Notes under the pieces: model-generated
Seen by the model: the letters and a program-made list of their open reading frames with translations, nothing else
Told to the model about the DNA's origin: nothing
Database searches by the model: none
Made by a program: the position numbers and the translations under genes
DNA from: Saprospiraceae bacterium
GTDB lineage: Bacteria; Bacteroidota; Bacteroidia; Chitinophagales; Saprospiraceae
DNA: 64,000 bases
Assembly: GCA_026129545.1 (NCBI GenBank)
Contig: JAHCHX010000003.1
Location: 1 to 64,000 of the forward strand
Reading direction: 5' to 3'
In this document: positions 54,850 to 61,968 of the stretch, piece by piece
Numbering within the stretch: position 1 is the first letter of the stretch
Layout: the number at the start of each line of letters is the position of its first letter

Positions 54850-55245
54850 TCATTTCACTTCTATCCCTTTCCCAAAACCGTATTCAACCCCTTCTTTTTT
54901 TAGCGTGATGTTTGCCATGTAAAAGCCTGGTTCAAGGGGCTGAATCGAGTGTTTTACAAATTCCCGTGCTGTCGGCAGCGTGGTGTGGTAAGAATCCAGC
55001 ACGACGCTCGAGTTGTTGATTTTTGTGAAGGTCATCGTGTAGTCGCGGTAGAAGGTGTTTCCCAATTGCGTGACCACGACCGTGAAGTCCAGCCTTCGGT
55101 TGTCATTGTCTATTTGGGTGGTTATGGCATCTTGAAAAAGGATGTTCACCTCAACTTCGAGATTTTCTTTCTGGCAAGTCGTTGTCGTGAACACGAATAG
55201 GCCTCCAAAAAGGATAAAACTGAAAAAACGAGTGGTTTTCATCAT
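54850..55245 (-). CDS. Small putative lipoprotein of unknown function
   Basis: About 131 residues from ATG 55245 (a second ATG follows directly). It has a hydrophobic signal and an atypical lipobox (FTTTTCQKE), so lipid attachment at Cys24 is likely but not certain. The mature part is beta-rich and could form one Ig-like sandwich (RLDFTVVVTQLGNTFYRD, GFYMANITLKKEG). No family was recognised. It sits between yegP and mntA in the run from nrdB to nrdA. Confidence 0.7.
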   Translation of the reverse strand: MMKTTRFFSFILFGGLFVFTTTTCQKENLEVEVNILFQDAITTQIDNDNRRLDFTVVVTQLGNTFYRDYTMTFTKINNSSVVLDSYHTTLPTAREFVKHSIQPLEPGFYMANITLKKEGVEYGFGKGIEVK

Positions 55246-55327
55246 CGAAGAAGTTTGCAAGATGAGTTGGACATTGTGATTGCCGCCAACCGAAAAACAG
55301 TCGGCGGCAATCCATGGAGGCGGATGG

Positions 55328-55663
55328 TTAGGCAGCTGTCGTGTCTTCCACCGTTGCGTCGGGCGCGTTGCGCTTCACCGAATCAATGCCGTTTTCGCAC
55401 GATGCCGTGCTTTCGTACATTTCGCTGGTGCCGATGACTTGGCCGTTGGTGGCTTTCAGGTTGAAATAGGGTTTGCCATTCGAGGAGGTCAGCCGCTCGA
55501 AGCGGGCATCGTCCTGCGCGTTTTTGCGCACGGATTCGACACCGTTCATGCAAGTGTCTTTGCTTTTGTAGCCTTGGCTGGTGAGGATGACTTGTCCGTT
55601 GGTAGCTTTCAGGTTGAATTGGTAGTCACCGTTGGCACGCTGAGAAATCACAAATTTTCCCAT
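55328..55663 (-). CDS. YegP-family (DUF1508) protein
   Basis: A 111-residue protein with two copies of the ~48-residue DUF1508 unit: NGDYQFNLKATNGQVILTSQ, YKSKDTCMNGVESVRKNA, then NGKPYFNLKATNGQVIGTSE, YESTASCENGIDSVKRNA. The double copy is the usual YegP layout. The biochemical role of the family is unknown. It lies between nrdB and the small lipoprotein gene. Confidence 0.92.
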   Translation of the reverse strand: MGKFVISQRANGDYQFNLKATNGQVILTSQGYKSKDTCMNGVESVRKNAQDDARFERLTSSNGKPYFNLKATNGQVIGTSEMYESTASCENGIDSVKRNAPDATVEDTTAA

Positions 55664-55757
55664 GATGAAAAATGTTTGTTGAGAAATATGGTTAATGTTC
55701 GATAGAGCGATAAAAGTAGTTTTTTTGCGTAATAGGGATGTGGAGGTGCTTGTTTTC

Positions 55758-56750
55758 TCAAAAGTCCGCTTCCATGCTGAACACCTGCTCTTCGCGGGCG
55801 GCCATCACGCCGGCTTTCTGGTAGTCGCCGACGCGCTTTTCGAAGAAATTGGTTTTGCCTTGAATCGAAATCATGTCCATCCACGGGAAGGGGTTGGCGG
55901 TTTTATAGACTTTCTCGCAGCCGAGCGACATGAGCAGGCGGTCGGCCACGAACTCGATGTACTGGCTCATCATCTCGGCGTTCATGCCGATAAGCGAGAC
56001 GGGCAGTGCGTCGGTCACAAATTCTTTCTCGAACTCGACGGCTTCGGTGATGATGGCCTGCACCTCGGCGGGAGCGAGTTTGTTTTCGAGCATCGAGTAG
56101 AGCAGGCAGGCGAAGTCGCAGTGCATCCCCTCGTCGCGGCTGATGAGTTCGTTGGAGAATGTGAGGCCGGGCATGAGGCCGCGTTTTTTGAGCCAAAAAA
56201 TGGAGCAGAACGAGCCGGAGAAGAAGATGCCTTCCACGGCGGCAAAGGCAATGAGCCGGTGCGCAAAGGTGGGCGAGTTCTCAATCCAGCGCAGCGCCCA
56301 CTCGCCTTTTTTGGCGACGCAGGGCAGGTTTTGCAGTGCGTGGAAAAGGAAGTCTTTTTCCTTTGGCTCTTTTATGTAGGTGTCAATCAGCAGCGAGTAC
56401 ATCTCGGCGTGGATGTTCTCGATAGCGACTTGAAAGCCGTAGAAGCAGCGGGCTTCGGGGATTTGCACCTCGCGCATGAAGTTGAGCACGAGGTTTTCGT
56501 TCACGATGCCGTCGCTGGCTGCGAAGAAGGCGAGGACGTGTTTGATGAAGTGGCGCTCGTCGTCGTTGAGTTTGTTTTCCCAATCGTTGAGGTCGGGGGC
56601 AAGGTCAATCTCTTCGGCTGTCCAGAAGGATGCTTCGGCGGTTTTGTACATCTTCCACACCTCTGGGTATTTGATGGGGAGGATGACGAAGCGGTCGGGG
56701 TTTTCGGCGAGAAGCGGCTCTGTGGCGATGGTGTTGGTAAGTTGTGTCAT
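55758..56750 (-). CDS. nrdB: Ribonucleoside-diphosphate reductase, class Ia, beta subunit
   Basis: A 330-residue diiron subunit. Iron ligands are visible in WTAEEIDLAPDLNDWE, in ENIHAEMYSLLIDTYI, and in ISRDEGMHCDFACLLY; the Tyr in IHAEMYS is at the radical position known from the eukaryote-like class Ia branch. The C-terminal tail (EEQVFSMEADF) is the part that binds NrdA. ATG 56750 (MTQLTNTIATEPLL) is chosen; the frame is open to 56891 but the extra residues look random. It is the first gene of the run ending with nrdA. The DnaA-box cluster at 57035-57151 lies about 300 bp upstream of its start. Confidence 0.95.
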   Translation of the reverse strand: MTQLTNTIATEPLLAENPDRFVILPIKYPEVWKMYKTAEASFWTAEEIDLAPDLNDWENKLNDDERHFIKHVLAFFAASDGIVNENLVLNFMREVQIPEARCFYGFQVAIENIHAEMYSLLIDTYIKEPKEKDFLFHALQNLPCVAKKGEWALRWIENSPTFAHRLIAFAAVEGIFFSGSFCSIFWLKKRGLMPGLTFSNELISRDEGMHCDFACLLYSMLENKLAPAEVQAIITEAVEFEKEFVTDALPVSLIGMNAEMMSQYIEFVADRLLMSLGCEKVYKTANPFPWMDMISIQGKTNFFEKRVGDYQKAGVMAAREEQVFSMEADF

Positions 56751-57034
56751 AGAATGTTCTGAATCAGATGAAGAGATGGGTTGTTTTTTTGTGGACTTTG
56801 TTTGAGTTGTTTGAGGGGTTGGTACTCCCATATCCGGCGTGGTCGGAGCGAGCCAGTCATTGCAAAAAAGGCAATTTTTGGCTGCAGACATTTCCTTTGG
56901 GCGCGTTCAGCGCCTGTCGGGAAAACACAACATGAGTGGAAGGGACGTGCTCGAAAAAGGCGGAGTAAAGTTTGCCCGTCGCAGATGCGGACAAGCGGAG
57001 GCTAAAGTACGGGTTTTTTGGCTTTGCCTAAAGT

Positions 57035-57151
57035 AAATTTTCCACAAAATGTGAATAACTTGTTCAAGTATTTGATTTACAATAGTCTTTAAAAATCAAA
57101 TTTGTTCTCAACATTGTGGATAACTTGTGTTGGTAATTTTGTGGAAAATTT
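57035..57151. promoter_or_regulatory. Symmetric cluster of DnaA-box-like sites
   Basis: Four 9-mers fit the DnaA box: TTTTCCACA (57038-57046), TGTGAATAA (57050-57058), TGTGGATAA (57115-57123, perfect on the other strand), and TGTGGAAAA (57140-57148). The outer ones lie inside a 16-bp perfect inverted repeat AAATTTTCCACAAAAT and its complement. The inner ones are in a direct repeat TGTGRATAACTTGT. The centre is AT-rich with ATTTGATTT/AAATCAAAT pairing. The gap is between divergent nrdB and the DUF3179 gene. It could be a DnaA-controlled nrd promoter or an origin-type region. The rest of 56751-57294 shows nothing clear. Confidence 0.65.
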
Positions 57152-57294
57152 TTGAACACACTTTTGGCTCATAAAATAATGGTTTTATCCGTGCCAATTG
57201 TGCTGTCTATATATTCTGTATCAATGCGTGGCGCAAAGAAATTCTAAACAATTTCTAAGCTTTTTCTCCGGCGGCATCTCCTTCCTTTGCTGCC

Positions 57295-58443
57295 ATGAAT
57301 TGGAAAACCCTTTTTTACATCGGCGCGGCGGGGCTAGCCTTGTTCGAAGTCGCCAACGTCTATTTCATCATGCCCATGCCCGGCAGCCAGCGCATGGGAA
57401 GCCTCGACGCTGCGTATTTTCTGCACGGGTGGCGGTGGGTGTTCCGGGCGATTTTCGGAGCGACGATGGCAGCGGGATTCTTGTCGGCTTTTCGGGCGAA
57501 ACGCTGGCTTGCCCTCCTCGTGCTTGTCGCTGTCGGTGCTGTCATTTTCAATTTCAATTTCAAAATGGCGGCGGAAAAGATGTTTTACCAACCGACGGTG
57601 CTGCGCATGGCGGGCGCTACCGAAAACAAGGTTGGCTTGGACAAGCTCGTGCTCGGCATCGAACTGAACGGCCAAGCGAAGGCGTATCCGATTCAGTATA
57701 TCGGCTACCACCATCAGGTGCGCGACACGGTGGGCGGCGAGCCGGTGATGGTAACGTACTGTACCGTCTGCCGTACGGGGCGGGTGTATGCCCCGAAGGT
57801 GAATGGCGAGCCAGAGGATTTTCGGCTCGTCGGGATGGATCATTTCAACGCCATGTTTGAGGATGCGACGACAAAAAGTTGGTGGCGGCAAGTGACGGGC
57901 GAGGCGGTGGCTGGCCCGCTCAAAGGCACCCAACTGCCCGAAATCCACGCCACGCAAACTTCTCTGGGCGAGTGGTTTGTCCTACACCCAAACAGCCTTG
58001 TGATGCAGGCAGACAGCACGTTTTCAGAGGATTACGCCAATTTAGACACCTACGATTTTGGGGTGGAACGAGGAAAGTTGACCCGTACGGACACGCTTTC
58101 GTGGCAGGAAAAATCGTGGGTTGTCGGCATCGAATCGGGCAAGGCTTCCAAGGCCTTCGACTGGAACCGATTGAAACAAGAGCGCGTCATCAACGACCAA
58201 GTAGGCGAACAGCCTGTCGTCATTGCGTTGGCAGACGACGATAAAAGTTTTTTTGCCTTCGAGCGGCCCGACGCGACGGCTATTTTTTCCTTAAAAAACG
58301 ACACCCTGTTCAACGGGGAAAAATCATGGAATTTGCTTGGCAAAGCCTATGACCCAGCCAATCGGGATTTGAAAAAAATCACGGCCTATCAAGAGTTTTG
58401 GCACAGTTGGATGACCTTTCACCCATACACGACGAGGTATTAA
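57295..58443 (+). CDS. DUF3179 protein with N-terminal membrane helices
   Basis: A 382-residue protein. The first ~90 residues form three hydrophobic helices (FYIGAAGLALFEVANVYFI, FRAIFGATMAAGFLSAF, LALLVLVAVGAVIFNFNF). The rest matches DUF3179: LVLGIELNGQAKAYPIQYIG, VMVTYCTVCRTGRVYAP, FRLVGMDHFNAMFEDATTKS and SLGEWFVLHPNSLVM. DUF3179 has conserved Cys residues (CTVC here) and no established function; the proteins are usually secreted or membrane-bound. Most members have a single leader, so the three-helix N terminus may be a separate module. It is transcribed away from nrdB. Confidence 0.85.
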   Translation: MNWKTLFYIGAAGLALFEVANVYFIMPMPGSQRMGSLDAAYFLHGWRWVFRAIFGATMAAGFLSAFRAKRWLALLVLVAVGAVIFNFNFKMAAEKMFYQPTVLRMAGATENKVGLDKLVLGIELNGQAKAYPIQYIGYHHQVRDTVGGEPVMVTYCTVCRTGRVYAPKVNGEPEDFRLVGMDHFNAMFEDATTKSWWRQVTGEAVAGPLKGTQLPEIHATQTSLGEWFVLHPNSLVMQADSTFSEDYANLDTYDFGVERGKLTRTDTLSWQEKSWVVGIESGKASKAFDWNRLKQERVINDQVGEQPVVIALADDDKSFFAFERPDATAIFSLKNDTLFNGEKSWNLLGKAYDPANRDLKKITAYQEFWHSWMTFHPYTTRY

Positions 58444-58535
58444 ATGAGGGTTGATAGAAGTTGGAGAGCGTTCATAAAACTGTGTCATCCCCCAATAGGG
58501 GAAAAACACAGAGGCACGAAGAGCACAGCGTTTTT

Positions 58536-58637
58536 ATACTTCGCTCTGCCAGGTTTTGGGCATGGCTAAAAGCGCAATCTGCTCATAATCAGGGGAGCAG
58601 TCATGGCCATCTGACAAATTCTAGCGAATCAAGGTAT
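58536..58637 (-). repeat. ~103-bp intergenic repeat, copy 2
   Basis: Begins ATACTTCGCTCTGCCAGG and ends GCGAATCAAGGTAT. It is the inverse orientation of copy 1 (9693-9797) and parallel to copy 3 (61814-61916). It lies 17 bp beyond the stop of the gene at 58655. Confidence 0.8.
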
Positions 58638-58654
58638 GATTTTCTGAACCAGCC

Positions 58655-60628
58655 TTAATTGCGGCGCTGCCGGGGCTTGACGTACAGGTTGAACAGCGGA
58701 ATGTCCACGGCGAAAAAGGCACCGACGCGCCACCCGCTGACATTGATGTCGCCCGTCCCGGTGCTGACTTTTCGCAGGTTGGGGCCGCGTTGCGCACCGA
58801 TGCCGAACGTGAAGGGCAGTTCGTTGAAAAAACCATAGGCGAGGTAGAGTCCGGGGGAGAGCAGGTTGCCCCATTCGAGTTCTGGCAGGTTGTTGGAGAA
58901 CGGGTCGTCGAAGCGGAAGGCGACCAAGGCGCCCACGTCAATGAGCGGGGCGTATAGCGTGATGCTCCCTATTTTTTTGCCCGATTCTAGGCCCAGCCCC
59001 CAACTGGCCGAAAAACCCAATGGCGCGGACAGCGCCACAAATGGCTTGCCGCCAAAGCCCTGCAAATGCTCGCTGCCAGCCGTCACTCCTGTATAGGCAT
59101 TGATAGCAACGGAGAAGTGATTTTGTTTTTTCACCCGCGAACTGCCGGGCGGCAGCGCCACTGCTTCAATGGCGGCGGCTATCTGGTCGGAATTGTCGGC
59201 AGCGGCCACTGCCGCTATGAAGTGGCCGTATTTGAACACCTTGTCGCGATGCTCGAAAGCGGGAGCCAGTTGGTCGAACACAAACAGCAAGTCGTTGACG
59301 GCGGCGGCGTAGTGTTTGCGCCGAATGTCGAGGTTGAGGTCGTTGAGGTGTTGCAGGCTTTTGAGGAAAATGGTGTCGGTGCGTGTGGAAGCGCCGGTGT
59401 AGCCAGCGACTTGGGTTTTGAAGCGCATCCCCGTTTGCAGGAGTTTGAAAAAAGGGTCGAAAAAGCGAAATTGTTGTTCGTAGCGCATATCGTCGTCGGG
59501 GCCTCGGCGGTAGGAGTTGCGCAGGCCGATGCGAGTATCCTCGGCGTGTTGCGCAAAATCGCGCAAGCAGTCGCGCATGGGGCCGGTGTTGCGAGCGATG
59601 CCGCCCAGTTTGTCGCGCACGGAAGCGCCGTCGCTGAACTGGATGCGATGCCCGTGATGCCACAGCAGTCCGAGGTAAATGTTGAGCACCGCTTCGTCGC
59701 GCAGCGCAGCGGAGACTTTTTTGGCGGGCAGCCAAATCTGTGTGTCGTCGTCGCTGCGCAGCGATTCGGAGAGGAGGTGAAGCGTTCGCAGCCCAGCTGC
59801 CAAGTCGGTGAGTTGTTGTTGGTCGGTCGGGTCGAGCACGCTGGCACGGCGTGTGGGCTGCTGCACCGCTGACTGCATGGCGAGGTGGGCGATGATGGAG
59901 TCGGGCGACATTCCGTCGAGGAACAGCTGGGAGAGGTCGAGGGCATCCTCGGCGAGGATTTGATATTTTTCGGACCGGATGAACTGTGTATTGGTCAGGT
60001 AGGCTTTCAGGTTGAGGGGCAATACCTTCATGTCCTTGTCGAAACTTTCGCGCATGGACTCGAGGTAGAGGTTGTATTGATAAATGCGCTCGCCAATCAA
60101 GTCGAGCACTGCCGCTGTGGAAGGGAAGAGGGTGTTGAGCGCGGTGTTTCGGCGCATTTCATCTTGAAAATCGCGGAAGAACACGATGCTAAGTTCCTCC
60201 TTCGTGCGGGCCACCAGAAATTTTGCCAGCCCGTCGGCTACGGCTGTGGGGCTGAACCCACTAACGGTGGGTGCTGGGGCGGCGTAGGTCTGACCGCGTG
60301 TGAGGCTGCCCAAGTCTTGCAAATTGTTGGAAATGCCGACGATGGGGCCGTCCAATTCGTCGGCGAGGTAGGGATTGCCGTCCAGCGCGTCGAGCAGGTT
60401 TTTTTTCTTGGATTCGGGAGGCAGGCCCGTGGCAGCGAATAGCCGCGCCAGATATTCACCCGTGCTGGCCTCGTCGTCTTTGAGTTTGAAGCGACCGGGG
60501 CCGTTGGGCACTGCAAATTCCCGAATCCCTATGGCGTGTTGCAACAGACTTTGCCGAGTAACAGGCTGGCCGAGCAGGTTTTGGCACAAGATGCCCCAAC
60601 ATATCAGGTGCAGCAAGATTTTTTTCAT
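58655..60628 (-). CDS. Signal-peptide protein with barrel-like C terminus, coupled to the S8 gene
   Basis: A 657-residue protein. The ATG at 60628 overlaps the stop of the subtilisin-like gene (ATGA), so the two are coupled; the much longer open frame upstream is a shadow of that gene. The signal peptide is residues 1-~21 (LICWGILCQNLLGQ). Residues ~25-480 are mostly helical with no known domain (ESKKKNLLDALDGNPYLADE, LLHLLSESLRSDDDTQI). From ~490 the chain turns strand-rich with Gly and aromatics (NHFSVAINAYTGVTAGSEHL, ITLYAPLIDVGALVAFRF, SPGLYLAYGFFNELPFTFGI), like an outer-membrane barrel of about eight strands, and ends basic (VKPRQRRN). The function is unknown. Confidence 0.72.
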   Translation of the reverse strand: MKKILLHLICWGILCQNLLGQPVTRQSLLQHAIGIREFAVPNGPGRFKLKDDEASTGEYLARLFAATGLPPESKKKNLLDALDGNPYLADELDGPIVGISNNLQDLGSLTRGQTYAAPAPTVSGFSPTAVADGLAKFLVARTKEELSIVFFRDFQDEMRRNTALNTLFPSTAAVLDLIGERIYQYNLYLESMRESFDKDMKVLPLNLKAYLTNTQFIRSEKYQILAEDALDLSQLFLDGMSPDSIIAHLAMQSAVQQPTRRASVLDPTDQQQLTDLAAGLRTLHLLSESLRSDDDTQIWLPAKKVSAALRDEAVLNIYLGLLWHHGHRIQFSDGASVRDKLGGIARNTGPMRDCLRDFAQHAEDTRIGLRNSYRRGPDDDMRYEQQFRFFDPFFKLLQTGMRFKTQVAGYTGASTRTDTIFLKSLQHLNDLNLDIRRKHYAAAVNDLLFVFDQLAPAFEHRDKVFKYGHFIAAVAAADNSDQIAAAIEAVALPPGSSRVKKQNHFSVAINAYTGVTAGSEHLQGFGGKPFVALSAPLGFSASWGLGLESGKKIGSITLYAPLIDVGALVAFRFDDPFSNNLPELEWGNLLSPGLYLAYGFFNELPFTFGIGAQRGPNLRKVSTGTGDINVSGWRVGAFFAVDIPLFNLYVKPRQRRN

Positions 60629-61596
60629 GGGTTGAGAGCAGTTTTTGGATTGTAAAAACAGAGGGGCAATGCCAGCATTTCCTCGATGGAGAAGGGTTGG
60701 GCAACGGTTTCGGTCAAGTGTTGCAGCAACGTCGCGCGGTCGGGTCGTTCGTAGGGTATTTCGTCTGTGGCTGCTTTTTCTTTTAAACGGCTGATGGCCA
60801 GGGCGGCTACTCCTGCGAGGCAGGCAGTGGCGAAGCTGCAGGAGCACTCTCGCTTTGAGTATGGGGTGTCGGCGATGCCGGTGTAGCAAACGACTTGGGC
60901 GGCGGGCAGCAAAAGACCAGTGAGTTCGGCGATGTCGGCTGGCGCGGGGCGCGAAGCCAGGATGGGGTGGCTGATGGTCCCGGCCACGATGCTTTCCGGC
61001 TCTGTGGATGGGAACGCGAGCCGCTTGAGTCTTGCGAGGCTGTCGGTGTTGCGCAGGGTGGTGACCAAGACCGTCCGGGAGGCGGTGAGCATGTCGAACA
61101 CTTCGCGCAGCCGGCCTTCGGTGACGGTCTCGGAGCGTGTGGTGAGCACGCTGGTGCCGATGATGTCCACACCCAATTTTAGGGCGAGGTGGATGCCGTC
61201 CACCAAGTTTTTGTCGGTCACGGTGTTGTCGGTTCCCGCGATTTTGATGATGTAGATTTCTGCTTGGGGGGCTATGCCTTTCAGCCCAGCGGTGGGGTTG
61301 TCGTGGTCGTCGGTTTCGGGCAATGCGGCCAACACGCTTAGGCAGGCGGTTCCGTGCAGGATGCCCTCGTTTTTGAGGTCGCTGATGTCGTCGTTGCCTA
61401 CTGGAATGGGTGCGTTGGGAGCGTAGTTGGCGCGGGCCACGTTGAATTTGTGGCCGGGTTTGTCCAGATGCCGCAGCGCGAGGTGTTGGAGTTCGGCACC
61501 GGAGTCGAGGTAGGCGATTTTCACGCCGCGACCTTCCGTGGAGCGCCATTCGGCGGGAAGGTGTTGCAGCATTTCATTCCAGTTGAAAATGGGCAT
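60625..61596 (-). CDS. Divergent subtilisin-like (S8) serine protease
   Basis: A 323-residue protein without signal peptide or propeptide. The subtilase triad can be aligned: Asp31 (VKIAYLDSGAEL), His81 (LHGTACLSVLA) and Ser254 (SCSFATACLAGVAAL). The usual GTS before Ser254 is replaced by SCS, and Asn183 (VTTLRN) may supply the oxyanion Asn in place of AAGN. A ~40-residue insert with many acids follows the Asp region. It should be active or pseudo-active in the cytoplasm. It is coupled to the downstream barrel-like gene by a 4-bp overlap. A CHAT protease plays the comparable part at 3531. Confidence 0.75.
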   Translation of the reverse strand: MPIFNWNEMLQHLPAEWRSTEGRGVKIAYLDSGAELQHLALRHLDKPGHKFNVARANYAPNAPIPVGNDDISDLKNEGILHGTACLSVLAALPETDDHDNPTAGLKGIAPQAEIYIIKIAGTDNTVTDKNLVDGIHLALKLGVDIIGTSVLTTRSETVTEGRLREVFDMLTASRTVLVTTLRNTDSLARLKRLAFPSTEPESIVAGTISHPILASRPAPADIAELTGLLLPAAQVVCYTGIADTPYSKRECSCSFATACLAGVAALAISRLKEKAATDEIPYERPDRATLLQHLTETVAQPFSIEEMLALPLCFYNPKTALNP

Positions 61597-61813
61597 AGTT
61601 AGGTGGTTGGAATTTGTGCGGATAAAACTACGGTGATTTCAAGAATCAAGCCTGAACTGTTTGTGGGGCGGCGCGTGCGCGTGGCATATCTTGGCCACTC
61701 GAATATGGGGTAGCGTGGGATAGGTTTTGTGAGGATAGGGGTGATTGCGGTCAGGAGCAAGTCTATTAAGGCAGGGCAGCGTCCCGAAAAATTGGTTGGA
61801 GATGCTTGATATT

Positions 61814-61916
61814 ATACTTCGCGCCGTTAGGTTTTGGGCATGGCTGCAATCGCAATCTGCTAAAAATCAAGAACATCAATCATGTTCATCTAACAAATCC
61901 TAGCGAATCAAGGTAT
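61814..61916 (-). repeat. ~103-bp intergenic repeat, copy 3
   Basis: Begins ATACTTCGCGCCGTTAGG and ends GCGAATCAAGGTAT. Its ends are imperfect inverted repeats, as in the other copies. It fills much of the 372-bp gap between the S8 gene and the surface-protein gene; the rest of that gap (61597-61813) shows nothing recognisable. Confidence 0.8.
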
Positions 61917-61930
61917 GTTTCGTGAGGAGT

Positions 61931-61958
61931 AGCGCCCCGGGATATGTTTCGGGGCGCT
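61931..61958 (-). terminator. Hairpin after the PKD/DUF7619 surface-protein gene
   Basis: AGCGCCCCG pairs with CGGGGCGCT around a 10-base loop, 10 bp past the stop codon on the minus strand. No T-run follows. It suggests the upstream gene is not simply read through into the S8 gene. Confidence 0.55.
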
Positions 61959-61968
61959 GTCTAAATAG

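Noticed and set aside
56751..56891. 47-residue extension of NrdB with a CLFC motif
   Set aside because: The sequence is unlike NrdB N termini, and MTQLTNTIATEPLL at 56750 is a normal start.
57035..57151. NrdR boxes upstream of nrdB
   Set aside because: The repeated words match DnaA boxes and not the ACACWATATATWGTGT-type NrdR site.
60629..61549. Upstream extension of the 657-residue protein to 964 residues
   Set aside because: It is Arg/Pro-rich shadow translation of the S8 gene; the signal peptide starts at ATG 60628.
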